Assembly: GCA_963640395.1 (NCBI GenBank)
Contig: CAVHZH010000006.1
Span: 1 to 40,108 of the forward strand
Direction of reading: 5' to 3'
Length of the DNA: 40,108 bases
Source: W0P33-017 sp963640395
Lineage (GTDB): Bacteria > Bacillota > Clostridia > Lachnospirales > Lachnospiraceae
A model generated the notes under the pieces. The model searched no databases, had not been told where the DNA came from, and worked only from the letters and a program-made list of their open reading frames with translations. The number at the start of each line of letters is the position of its first letter. Positions within the stretch are counted from its first letter, which is position 1. Shown piece by piece: positions 23,175 through 31,551 of this stretch. Both the position numbers and the translations under genes were made by a program.

Positions 23175-24123
23175 ATTTATCGATTGCCGGTGCGACCGGT
23201 ACATTCGGTTCAATCGGCATGTAGTTGATGCTGATCTGGATATCCTGTGCGTAGTTGCCGAAGCTCTTGCCATAGAGTGTCAGACCGCCGACATGAACGG
23301 CATCATCCTCGACTGCCAGACGGAAACGGATATTGCTGGTGTAGTCCAGATGGAGCATATTGATCGTGACATCCGAGATTTTCAGACCATCGATATAGGT
23401 TCCATTTTTGTTGATGACGAGCAGCTTGAGCAGACCGTATTGGTTGCAGTTGACCGGCCACCATTCCGGTGTAAAAATACCGCGTACATCTCCGAAATCT
23501 CCGGGCGAAGTCCAGAAGCCGAGACGGGTATCGTTGATATAAAAGCTGATATCTGACGGCCAGTTGTTCGCGCTGCCGGGTGCCTCGGAGCCAATCTCCA
23601 TAGAGATTGAGATCTGAGAAATCTTTTGCTGTACCGGAATCAGGTTCGGGATCGCATATTCGACAAAGCCCTTGGAAAACCACATGAGATCTGCGTTGAA
23701 ACGATCCGGGTGGTCAAAGTAGCGCACATCATCCATTTCTCCGATTACGGATTCGCTCGTGGCGACACCACAGGTAGGGCATACATTGTAAGCGGAAAAC
23801 TGTCCGACGCGGATCTGTGTGTTGAATACGTTTGTATAGTCAATCGGTTTTTCGATATCTACAATGATACGGTTCTGAATGATCGAGCACATTTTCTGGT
23901 TGCCGTGACCGGCTGACTCATTGGAAGTGCTGATCAGCCCGCATTCCTCCAGCTTTTTGATATGTCCGGTCAGTGCACCGTTGCTGATGTTGAGTTCGCT
24001 TGCCAGCTGGTTCATGCTCATTTGATCGTTATCCAGCAGAATGTTCAATATCTGAAGCCGGATCTCGGATCCCAATGCCTTAAATGTCTCCAGACCTTCG
24101 TCGAGAGATGTGATGTGGATCAT
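23173..24123 (-). CDS. ArsR-like HTH regulator with large C-terminal sensor domain
   Basis: 316 aa. Residues about 1-80 are a winged helix-turn-helix (LGSEIRLQILNILLD, then MNQLASELNISNGALTGHIK). The remaining about 230 residues look all-beta, rich in Trp, Tyr, Gly and Asn (NNWPSDISFYINDTRLGFW, GIFTPEWWP), like a carbohydrate-binding jelly roll, and they include a CPTCG motif near residue 116. Typical ArsR proteins are about 100 aa, so the large sensor part is unusual. Position between the GH43 genes and the importer operon suggests it senses an arabinoside. AGGAG precedes the ATG at 24123. The ligand and sign of control are inference. Confidence 0.8.
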   Translation of the reverse strand: MIHITSLDEGLETFKALGSEIRLQILNILLDNDQMSMNQLASELNISNGALTGHIKKLEECGLISTSNESAGHGNQKMCSIIQNRIIVDIEKPIDYTNVFNTQIRVGQFSAYNVCPTCGVATSESVIGEMDDVRYFDHPDRFNADLMWFSKGFVEYAIPNLIPVQQKISQISISMEIGSEAPGSANNWPSDISFYINDTRLGFWTSPGDFGDVRGIFTPEWWPVNCNQYGLLKLLVINKNGTYIDGLKISDVTINMLHLDYTSNIRFRLAVEDDAVHVGGLTLYGKSFGNYAQDIQISINYMPIEPNVPVAPAIDK

Positions 24124-24194
24124 TTTTTCTTCTCCTGTCTGAGTAAAATTGTAAATTGCCCATTTGTCTACATTATAGAAGTTCTGGCATATCG

Positions 24195-24204
24195 NNNNNN
24201 NNNN
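24195..24204. other. assembly gap (10 N)
   Basis: Ten undetermined bases lie in the space between the divergent regulator and importer genes. The real length of missing sequence is not known, so operator and promoter distances on the left side are unreliable. The 345-bp space holds no gene that can be seen. Confidence 0.98.
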
Positions 24205-24327
24205 TTATTGAATTACTTTAGAAAAATATTTGATAAAGAACAGGAAAATGAAAATGATATATAAAAATAGACAAAAGAAAGATGATATGCACAAAATATT
24301 TGTGCTATTTTTGTGCAATACGTTGAA

Positions 24328-24342
24328 AAAGTAAAATACTTT
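24328..24342. promoter_or_regulatory. candidate operator, inverted repeat AAAGTA-aaa-TACTTT
   Basis: A perfect 6-bp inverted repeat with a 3-base centre lies 20 bp upstream of the -35 box of the importer operon. AAAGTAAAATA also occurs before the GH43 lipoprotein gene (20112-20122). A second palindrome, CTAAA-ttac-TTTAG, lies at 24431-24444 in the leader, and its AATTACTTTAG part recurs at 24211-24221. These are candidate sites for the neighbouring regulator; the AT-rich setting makes chance matches possible. Confidence 0.4.
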
Positions 24343-24362
24343 AATGAAATCTAAAATAATAA

Positions 24363-24391
24363 TTGACAGGCATAGTTAGAAAAGGTATAGT
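24363..24391 (+). promoter_or_regulatory. promoter of the arabinoside importer operon
   Basis: A perfect TTGACA (24363-24368) and TATAGT (24386-24391) are 17 bases apart. The leader is about 70 nt and carries the CTAAA-ttac-TTTAG palindrome near 24431. Confidence 0.75.
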
Positions 24392-24468
24392 AATTGCATA
24401 AGGAACACGCACAGCGTGAAACACTTACAACTAAATTACTTTAGGAGAGGGATTAAAGGAGGACAACT

Positions 24469-25935
24469 ATGAAAAAGAAACTCATTAGCGCACTGATGTG
24501 TACCGCCCTCGCAGCATCTATGTTAGTTGGATGCGGCAGCGGTGAGACAAACCCGCCGGCAGATGCGGCCGCAGACGATGCAGCCACAGATGATACCGCA
24601 GACGATTCAGCATCAGCAGATGACTCGGAGGATGAGACAGAGACCGCAGAGGCAGAAGTGGTGACAAACACATTCGGTGATGCGAACGGTACACACTTAG
24701 AGATGTGGACATTCGTGGAGCTTCACGGACAGCATTATGGAAAGATGGCAGAGGTATGGAATGAGCAGCATCCCGATGAGACCATCGAGATCACATGTAC
24801 CACATATCCGTATGCGGATATGCATACCAAGCTGCTGACCGCTTTGCAGTCAGGCGTAGGAGCACCCGATATCTGTGACGTAGAGGTTGGACAGTTCCCG
24901 AACGTTGTAGCAGGTCTTGATAACTGGCTCGTTCCGTTAGACGACTATGCAACAGATTACCTGAGCACCATGGTACCTGCCCGTATGGATACATATGCAG
25001 GTGAGGACGGACAGCATTACGGCGCTCCTTACCACGTAGGTGCAACTGTTATGTACTACAATGTAGTAGCAATGGCAGAGGCTATGGGTATCTCAGAGGA
25101 TGAGGTGACAGCAAAGATTGATTCTGTAGTGACATGGGACGATTACACCAAGCTCGGTGAGGAGTATGTAGCAGCAATCGGTCAGGATGGAAAATACTTC
25201 ACATCGGTAGATACAGGCGGAACAGACTGGCTGTGGCTGGCAATGGCTGAGTACGGCGATGACTGGACAGGAGGATTTGACAATCCTGCAAATGTACAGC
25301 TTGATTCTGTAAAGCAGATGTTAGAGATGCAGCAGGGATGGTTAGACAGCGGATTCGCTGAGGTATCACCTGACGGACATACAGACCTTGAGGCTGGTTT
25401 CCAGAACATCATGGATCACAACATCGTATCCTTCCCGAAGGCTATGTGGTATATGAGCCGTTTCACAAACTATATGCCTGAGGAAAAGGGTAACTGGTAC
25501 ATCGCTAAGTGCCCGGTATTCGAGGCGGGACAGAAGATGTCAGTAGGTATCGGCGGAACAGGTACAGTTGTTACACAGCAGTCTCAGAGCACAGATCTGG
25601 CAGCGAGATTCCTTTGCTGGGCAAAGATGTCTGAGGAAGGTGAGCAGAACATCTGGGATACATTAGGCTTCGATGTATGTAACACCGCTTGCTGGACATT
25701 GGATTCATTTGCACATGATGACAACAACCAGTACAATGCTTACTTTAGAAATTATCCTTACGATGTATTAAATGATATCGGACTTGACAACATCGGCAAG
25801 ATCTCTGTAGTAGCGATCAGCCCGACCATCAATGAGTATGTATGTAATACAACATTGAATGAGGTACTTGAGGATAAGATGGATGTATCTGAGGCACTTC
25901 AGGAATTACAGGATGCAGTTGATTTAGAGCAGTAA
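24469..25935 (+). CDS. sugar ABC transporter substrate-binding lipoprotein
   Basis: 488 aa. The signal peptide ends in lipobox MLVGC, then a strongly acidic Ala/Asp/Glu/Thr linker of about 45 residues holds the domain away from the membrane. The rest is a family 1 (extracellular) sugar-binding protein: HLEMWTFVELHGQHYGKMAEVWNEQHP, then SGVGAPDICDVEVGQF and a Trp-rich sugar site. The neighbours argue for arabino-oligosaccharides. Codons lean to GCA, GTA and ACA rather than the GCG/GTG of surrounding genes, as in highly expressed genes. AAAGGAGG precedes the ATG. A strong hairpin follows the gene. Confidence 0.9.
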   Translation: MKKKLISALMCTALAASMLVGCGSGETNPPADAAADDAATDDTADDSASADDSEDETETAEAEVVTNTFGDANGTHLEMWTFVELHGQHYGKMAEVWNEQHPDETIEITCTTYPYADMHTKLLTALQSGVGAPDICDVEVGQFPNVVAGLDNWLVPLDDYATDYLSTMVPARMDTYAGEDGQHYGAPYHVGATVMYYNVVAMAEAMGISEDEVTAKIDSVVTWDDYTKLGEEYVAAIGQDGKYFTSVDTGGTDWLWLAMAEYGDDWTGGFDNPANVQLDSVKQMLEMQQGWLDSGFAEVSPDGHTDLEAGFQNIMDHNIVSFPKAMWYMSRFTNYMPEEKGNWYIAKCPVFEAGQKMSVGIGGTGTVVTQQSQSTDLAARFLCWAKMSEEGEQNIWDTLGFDVCNTACWTLDSFAHDDNNQYNAYFRNYPYDVLNDIGLDNIGKISVVAISPTINEYVCNTTLNEVLEDKMDVSEALQELQDAVDLEQ

Positions 25936-25955
25936 AATCAAATGGTCTTTGAGGG

Positions 25956-25996
25956 ATGGGGATGTCAGGGAGGTTCTCCTCTGACATCCCCATTTT
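25956..25996 (+). terminator. hairpin between binding protein and first permease
   Basis: ATGGGGATGTCAG pairs with CTGACATCCCCAT in a stem of about 15 bp, followed by TTTTC. It should lower transcription into the permease genes or protect the 3' end of the binding-protein mRNA. Confidence 0.7.
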
Positions 25997-26018
25997 CACC
26001 CGTGAGGAGGGTTTTGGT

Positions 26019-26912
26019 TTGAAGATTAAAAAAATATTATATTCACAGAAAGTAGCACCGTTTGTGTTCGTACTTCCATTTATCCTGAGCTTTCTGATCT
26101 TCTGGATCTATCCGCTCGGATCTTCGATCACAATGAGTTTCCAGAAAATCGGTGCAGTAAAAACGGATTGGATCGGTACTGCAAACTATGCGAAGCTGCT
26201 AAAGGATACGGTATTCCATACAGCGATTTTTAACAGTGCAAAGTATATGCTGTTTACCCTGCTACTGCTGATTCCGTTTCCGCTGGTGTTTGCAGTATTG
26301 ATGGACAGCCGTCTGGTTAAGGCGAAGGGTGTGTGGAAGGCAGTTTTATACATGCCGGCACTGACCTCCGTTGTGATTTCAGGCACGCTGTTTCGTCTGA
26401 TGTTTACCGAATATCCGACCGGACAGATGAACCAGATTACACAGATGCTTGGTCTTGGAACGTATAAATGGTTAAAAATGGGCTGGTCCGGTATGCTGGC
26501 GCTGTTGATTGTCGCATGCTGGCGTTGGACAGGTGTCAATATGCTCTACTTCCTGTCGGGTCTGCGGTCAATCGATACTTCCCTTTATGAGGCCGCAGAG
26601 ATCGACGGGGCGAACGCATGGCAGAAGTTCCGCTATGTGACACTGCCGCTGTTGAAGCCTACAACAGTTTATGTATTGACGATCTCGATCTACGCAGGTC
26701 TGGCGATGTTCTTAGAGTCCTACATGCTATGGGCGGGAAACAATTCGCCAAACAATATCGGCTTGACGATCGTAGGATACCTGTATAAGCGCGGTATCGA
26801 GAAGAATGATATGGGATATGCATGTGCGGTCGGTGTTGTACTGTTGGTCATCGCACTGGCAATCAACATCGTACAGTTGATCGCAAACGGAACATTTAAG
26901 AAGGAGGACTAA
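26019..26912 (+). CDS. sugar ABC transporter permease (MalF type)
   Basis: About 297 aa, six membrane segments. The first starts soon after SQKVAPFVFVLPFILSF. The EAA loop reads YEAAEIDGANAWQKFRYVTLPLLKP (about residues 190-214), which docks on the ATPase. The frame is open from an ATG at 25956, but that ATG lies in the terminator hairpin. The TTG at 26019 with GAGGAGGG 7 bases upstream is the likely start. No ATPase gene is in the operon, so a shared MsmX/MsmK-type ATPase must be supplied from elsewhere. Confidence 0.88.
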   Translation: MKIKKILYSQKVAPFVFVLPFILSFLIFWIYPLGSSITMSFQKIGAVKTDWIGTANYAKLLKDTVFHTAIFNSAKYMLFTLLLLIPFPLVFAVLMDSRLVKAKGVWKAVLYMPALTSVVISGTLFRLMFTEYPTGQMNQITQMLGLGTYKWLKMGWSGMLALLIVACWRWTGVNMLYFLSGLRSIDTSLYEAAEIDGANAWQKFRYVTLPLLKPTTVYVLTISIYAGLAMFLESYMLWAGNNSPNNIGLTIVGYLYKRGIEKNDMGYACAVGVVLLVIALAINIVQLIANGTFKKED

Positions 26913-26914
26913 TC

Positions 26915-27793
26915 ATGGCAGATATGGATAAGTACGACTCCGGACAGGGCAAGAAAAAGAGAATCGTTGGAACGATTTTAGCGACCGGTTTCTTTGCGGT
27001 GTTGAGTCTGATTATTATTTTCCCGGTATTTGCCGGACTGCTGGCATCATTCCGCCCCGGAACAGAGCTGATCCGTCGTGGTCTGTCGATCAATCTGGAC
27101 TTCTCTACGATGAACTTAAACAACTACAATTATCTGTTTTCCGGAAATGCGGACAGCCAGAAATATTTTATGTGGTATAAGAACTCACTGGTAATCACGA
27201 TCGTAAGCGTCGCGTTGACACTGCTGATCTGCTACTTTGTGGCATACGGTCTGACAATGTACAATTTCCCGCTGAGAAGCTTCCTGTTTTTCCTCGTGAT
27301 CGCAACGATGATGGTACCGTTTGAGATTCTGATGCTTCCTTTATATAAGGAAATCATCGGCTTGAAGCTCATCAATACATATACCGGTGTGATCATTATC
27401 GGGTTGTGTAATGCTTCAACGATCTTTTTCTTCCGGCAGTTTTTATCGGGACTGCCGAGGGAGCTGCTCGATGCAGCACGCATCGATGGTGCAAATGAAT
27501 ACCGCATTGCGACAAAGATTATTATGCCGCTGGCAAAGCCTGCATTTGCCTCTATGGGTATTTTACAGGCAATGGGCGTGTGGAATGCGATTCTGTGGCC
27601 GTTACTCGTATTAAAGGGTGCGGAGAAGTTTACGCTTCCGATCGGTCTGAACACACTGCTCACACCTTACGGAAACAACTATGATGTGCTGATCGCGGGA
27701 TCTATGTTTGGTATTCTGCCGATCTTCGTGATCTTCCTGATCTTCCAGAAATATATTATCGAAGGTATGACTGCAGGAGCGGTCAAGGGCTAA
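26915..27793 (+). CDS. sugar ABC transporter permease (MalG type)
   Basis: 292 aa with six membrane segments and an EAA loop LLDAARIDGANEYRIATKII (about residues 184-203). It is the partner of the preceding permease, two bases downstream of it, with its own AAGGAGG site. Together they form the channel of the arabinoside importer. Length and motifs are normal for the CUT1 family. Confidence 0.93.
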   Translation: MADMDKYDSGQGKKKRIVGTILATGFFAVLSLIIIFPVFAGLLASFRPGTELIRRGLSINLDFSTMNLNNYNYLFSGNADSQKYFMWYKNSLVITIVSVALTLLICYFVAYGLTMYNFPLRSFLFFLVIATMMVPFEILMLPLYKEIIGLKLINTYTGVIIIGLCNASTIFFFRQFLSGLPRELLDAARIDGANEYRIATKIIMPLAKPAFASMGILQAMGVWNAILWPLLVLKGAEKFTLPIGLNTLLTPYGNNYDVLIAGSMFGILPIFVIFLIFQKYIIEGMTAGAVKG

Positions 27794-27807
27794 AAGGAGT
27801 AAAGTAT

Positions 27808-29328
27808 ATGGCAAAGCTGATTATTAATAACGAGAGTAAAAAAAGTACCATTGCTCCGGAGATTTACGGACATTTTTCTGAGCATCTCGGGCGGTGTATC
27901 TATGAAGGACTGTATGTCGGAGAGGACTCTGACATCCCGAACGTGAATGGAATGAGAACGGATGTTGTCGAGGCGTTAAAGGAGATGAAGATCCCTGTAC
28001 TGCGCTGGCCGGGCGGATGCTTCGCAGACGAATATCACTGGATGGACGGTATCGGACCGAAAGCGTCCAGAAAAAAAATGGTCAATACGCACTGGGGCGG
28101 GGTCGTAGAGGACAACAGCTTCGGAACACACGAGTTTTTCGAGCTGTGCCGCCAGCTCGGATGTAAGACCTATATCAACGGCAATGTCGGCAGCGGTACG
28201 GTGCGCGAAATGAGCGAGTGGGTCGAGTACATGACATTCAATGGTGTATCACCGATGGCAGAGCTGCGCAAGCAGAATGGTCATGAGGAGCCGTGGAAGG
28301 TTGATTATTTTGGAGTTGGAAATGAAAACTGGGGCTGTGGCGGAAATATGCGCCCGCAGCATTATGCAGATGAATACCGCAGATACCAGACTTATGTGAG
28401 GAACTATGCGGGCAACGCGCCGATCAGTAAGATCTGCTGTGGTGCGAATGTCGATGACTATGCATGGACAAGGGGCGTGTTAGAGACCTGCTTTGATCAC
28501 TGCGAGCCCCGTTTCCACGGATTGATGGATGGGCTGTCACTGCATTATTACACACTGCCTGAGGTTGAGGATGACTGGAATATCAAGGGCAGCGCGACAG
28601 ACTTTACCGAGGAGATTTTCTATCAGACATTAAAGCGCAGCTACTATATGGAGGAGCTGGTGCAAAGACACGGCGCGATCATGGATGAGTTCGATCCAGA
28701 GAAAAAGATCGGTATGATCGTTGACGAGTGGGGTATCTGGACAGATGTAGAGCCGGGCACTAATCCGGGATTTTTATATCAGCAGAATACCATGCGAGAT
28801 GCGCTCGTTGCAGGTATCACTTTAAATATTTTCAATAAGCATTCCGATCGCGTGAAGATGGCATGTATCGCGCAGCTGATCAACGTGCTGCAGGCTGTCA
28901 TGCTGACTGATGGAGAGAAGATGATCAAGACACCGACCTATCATGTGTTCCATATGTATCGCTATCATCAGGGAGCGACTTTGCTGTCTAGTGAGTTGGT
29001 TGATGCCGGAACAGTAGGCAGCGGCAGGAACGAGCTGCCGAAGGTATTTGAGTCTGTTTCTGTAGATGCAGATGGTGTGATCACCGTGACACTCACCAAT
29101 AACTCTCTGGAGTCAGGTGAGAGTGTAGAGCTTCAGCTCACCGCAGACGGAGCTGCTTATGAGGTTGCGGAGGCATCCTTCGTAGCAGGTACTATGAATG
29201 CACACAATACATTCGAGGCACCTGAGGTCGTTACCGAACAGAAATTTGAGGCATATACAAAGACTGCAGACGGTGTGCGCGTAGAGCTGCCGGCATGTAG
29301 TGTTGTCAGCATCCGCCTGAGGAAATAA
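27808..29328 (+). CDS. intracellular alpha-L-arabinofuranosidase, GH51
   Basis: 506 aa without signal peptide, the usual length of bacterial GH51. It releases alpha-linked L-arabinofuranose from oligosaccharides. The start KSTIAPEIYGHFSEHLGRCI is typical. The acid/base Glu lies in VGNENWGCGG and the nucleophile Glu in IVDEWGIW (about residue 309). A C-terminal beta domain closes the protein. It lies 14 bp after the second permease with AAAGGAG upstream, so it belongs to the importer operon. A terminator-like hairpin follows it. Confidence 0.95.
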   Translation: MAKLIINNESKKSTIAPEIYGHFSEHLGRCIYEGLYVGEDSDIPNVNGMRTDVVEALKEMKIPVLRWPGGCFADEYHWMDGIGPKASRKKMVNTHWGGVVEDNSFGTHEFFELCRQLGCKTYINGNVGSGTVREMSEWVEYMTFNGVSPMAELRKQNGHEEPWKVDYFGVGNENWGCGGNMRPQHYADEYRRYQTYVRNYAGNAPISKICCGANVDDYAWTRGVLETCFDHCEPRFHGLMDGLSLHYYTLPEVEDDWNIKGSATDFTEEIFYQTLKRSYYMEELVQRHGAIMDEFDPEKKIGMIVDEWGIWTDVEPGTNPGFLYQQNTMRDALVAGITLNIFNKHSDRVKMACIAQLINVLQAVMLTDGEKMIKTPTYHVFHMYRYHQGATLLSSELVDAGTVGSGRNELPKVFESVSVDADGVITVTLTNNSLESGESVELQLTADGAAYEVAEASFVAGTMNAHNTFEAPEVVTEQKFEAYTKTADGVRVELPACSVVSIRLRK

Positions 29329-29346
29329 GGGCTTGCAAATATGATG

Positions 29347-29374
29347 AAAGGTGGGAAGTGATTTCCCACCTTTT
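29347..29374 (+). terminator. terminator-like hairpin between GH51 and GH127 genes
   Basis: AAAGGTGGGAA (29347-29357) pairs perfectly with TTCCCACCTTT (29363-29373) over a 5-base loop and is followed by one more T. GH127 has no obvious promoter of its own in the 80-bp gap, so this is probably a partial stop that lowers GH127 expression. Confidence 0.65.
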
Positions 29375-29408
29375 ACTACATAATAAGGAAGTTAAAAAAG
29401 GAGAAATT

Positions 29409-31337
29409 ATGAGTAGTGAAATCAAATTGAACAAGGTGCAGATCAGCGACGATTTCTGGTCACACATGCAAAATCTGGTGACAGATGTTGTGATTCCGTT
29501 TCAAGAGCGCGTGTTGAACGATGAAGAGCCCGGTGTAGAGAAAAGCCATGCGATCGATAATTTCCGTATCGCGGCAGGGATGGCTGAGGGTGAATTTTAC
29601 GGCATGGTATTTCAGGATAGCGATGTTGCAAAATGGTTAGAGGGTGTTGCTTACTCGCTCATCCTCAAGCCGGATGCAGAGCTTGAGGCGCGCGCAGATG
29701 CGATCATAGAGATCGTGGCAGGGGCGCAGCAGGAGGACGGCTATCTGAATACCTATTTTACGATCAAGGAGCCCGAGCACCGCTGGAAGAACTTGCTCGA
29801 ATGCCATGAGCTGTACTGCGCCGGACATATGATGGAGGCAGCTGTGGCATATTATGAGGCGACTGGAAAGAACCGTCTGCTCGGTGTCATGGAGCGCATG
29901 GCAGAACACATCATCCGCCGTTTCGGAAATGAGGAGGGCAAAGTGACTGGGATTCCCGGACATCAGGAGGTTGAGATCGGTCTGATGCGGATGTACCATG
30001 CGACCGGAAAGCAGCGGTACAAGGATATGGCGCGCTATTTTCTTGAGGAGCGCGGTAAAAATCCTGATTTCTTTAAGGAGGAAGCCGCAAAGCGTGACTG
30101 GGAGCACTTTGGCATGAAGCCGGAGGACACAAAATACAACCAGAGCCATGCGACGGTTTACGAGCAGGATGAGGCAGTCGGACACAGTGTGCGCGCGGTC
30201 TATATGTATACGGCGATGGCAGATCTGGCAGCCGAGGATGGCGATACGCGCCTGCTCGATGCGTGCAGACGGCTGTGGAATAATATTGTGCAGCAGAAGC
30301 TGTACATCACAGGCGGCATCGGAGCAACGGTTGTGGGCGAGTCATTTTCCGTTCCCTACGAGCTGCCGAACGATACGGTGTATGCGGAGACCTGTGCATC
30401 GATCGGACTTGTCTTTTTCGCAAAGCAGATGTTAAAGAGTGAGAAAAAGGGCTGCTATGCAGATGTGATGGAGCGCGAGCTCTACAATGGCATCATCAGC
30501 GGTATGCAGCGCGACGGCAAGCGTTTTTTCTATGTAAACCCGCTCGAAGTCAATCCCGGAATCTCCGGTGTGGCTGCAGGCTATGAGCATGTGATTCCCG
30601 AGCGTCCGGGCTGGTATGCGTGTGCATGTTGCCCGCCGAACCTTGTGCGCATGGTGACTTCGCTCGGTAAATATGCGTGGGATGAGGAGGGTGATGTGAT
30701 CTACTCCCATCTGTTTATCGGTGGCGATGCATCACTGGCACATGCCGATATCCGTGTGGAGAGCAGTTACCCGTGGAGCGGCAGGGTTTCCTATGAGGTA
30801 AAGGCAAATACGGCAGATGCATTTACGGTAGCGATCCATATTCCTTCCTATATAAGTAGGGAAACCTTGCGTGTCTGCTTAAACGGTGAGGCGGTTGATA
30901 CGCAGGCATTGATCCGTGACGGTTATCTGTACGTGGAGCGTGTCTGGGGCAGAACCGACCGGATCACACTGGAATTTGAGCTGCCTGTCCGCAGGATTTA
31001 CGCAAATACAAAGGTGCGTGAGGATGTCGGCTGCGTCGCGCTCATGCGCGGACCGCTTGTTTATTGCTTTGAGGGTGTAGACAATGGTGAGCAGCTGCAG
31101 GCATTGTTTGTGGACAGGAAGCTGGATGCCACGGTGGTAAACGGTGAGGGAGAATTATTCTCCGGCATGAAGCTGTTGGATGTTGCAGGCAAGCGCCTGA
31201 TCTATTCCGGTGGCACAGAGCTCTACAGTGAGGAAGAGCCGGTATTTGAGGCTGTGAAGCTGCGGGCAGTCCCGTATTTTGCATGGGGCAACCGCGGACT
31301 GAACCAGATGCGCGTGTGGATGCACGAGGAGCGTTAG
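29409..31337 (+). CDS. beta-L-arabinofuranosidase, GH127
   Basis: About 642 aa, cytoplasmic. GH127 enzymes remove beta-linked L-arabinofuranose, as found on plant hydroxyproline-rich glycoproteins and some arabinans. The zinc and catalytic residues known from the Bifidobacterium HypBA1 enzyme are present as VYAETCAS (Glu and Cys, about residue 331) and ACACCPPNLVRM (Cys-Cys, about 410). An (alpha/alpha)6 barrel is followed by beta domains. The ATG at 29409 has AAAAAGGAG upstream; the frame before it is not used. With GH51 it lets the cell use both anomers. Its TAG stop is part of repeat C2. Confidence 0.92.
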   Translation: MSSEIKLNKVQISDDFWSHMQNLVTDVVIPFQERVLNDEEPGVEKSHAIDNFRIAAGMAEGEFYGMVFQDSDVAKWLEGVAYSLILKPDAELEARADAIIEIVAGAQQEDGYLNTYFTIKEPEHRWKNLLECHELYCAGHMMEAAVAYYEATGKNRLLGVMERMAEHIIRRFGNEEGKVTGIPGHQEVEIGLMRMYHATGKQRYKDMARYFLEERGKNPDFFKEEAAKRDWEHFGMKPEDTKYNQSHATVYEQDEAVGHSVRAVYMYTAMADLAAEDGDTRLLDACRRLWNNIVQQKLYITGGIGATVVGESFSVPYELPNDTVYAETCASIGLVFFAKQMLKSEKKGCYADVMERELYNGIISGMQRDGKRFFYVNPLEVNPGISGVAAGYEHVIPERPGWYACACCPPNLVRMVTSLGKYAWDEEGDVIYSHLFIGGDASLAHADIRVESSYPWSGRVSYEVKANTADAFTVAIHIPSYISRETLRVCLNGEAVDTQALIRDGYLYVERVWGRTDRITLEFELPVRRIYANTKVREDVGCVALMRGPLVYCFEGVDNGEQLQALFVDRKLDATVVNGEGELFSGMKLLDVAGKRLIYSGGTELYSEEEPVFEAVKLRAVPYFAWGNRGLNQMRVWMHEER

Positions 31338-31461
31338 GGAAACGCTGATTAAAGCGTTTCCTGCGCCGGATTTGCGCTGCGAAGCAGCAAATTTCCATGC
31401 AAATCCGTGCGATCCGCCGGAGACTGCCAAGGAAATACTGATTAAATCAGCATTTCCTTGG
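31334..31461. repeat. family C repeat, copy C2 (long form)
   Basis: Positions 31334-31380 match C1 at 45 of 47 bases and include the GH127 stop codon. The long form continues with GCTGC-gaa-GCAGC and a final near-perfect inverted repeat CCAAGGAAAT..CTGATT with AATCAG..ATTTCCTTGG (31427-31461). Both ends of the element carry GGAAAnnCTGATTAAA, so the whole is a pair of related palindromes around a GC-rich centre. With A4 it fills the space before galK. Confidence 0.7.
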
Positions 31462-31516
31462 AGCTATTCATTTGGTGCCACTTTTGGTAAAAATGTTGCA
31501 AACAGCGTTCGGGTGA

Positions 31517-31545
31517 TTGAAATGCAAAAGGCGCGTCGTTATAAT
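31517..31545 (+). promoter_or_regulatory. galKT promoter
   Basis: TTGAAA (31517-31522) and a perfect TATAAT (31540-31545) are 17 bases apart. The predicted start, about 31552, is the first base of element A4. Confidence 0.7.
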
Positions 31546-31551
31546 AAAATG

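Noticed and set aside
25956..26018. Upstream ATG for the MalF-type permease
   Set aside because: The ATG lies in the stem of a terminator hairpin; the TTG at 26019 has GAGGAGGG at a good distance.
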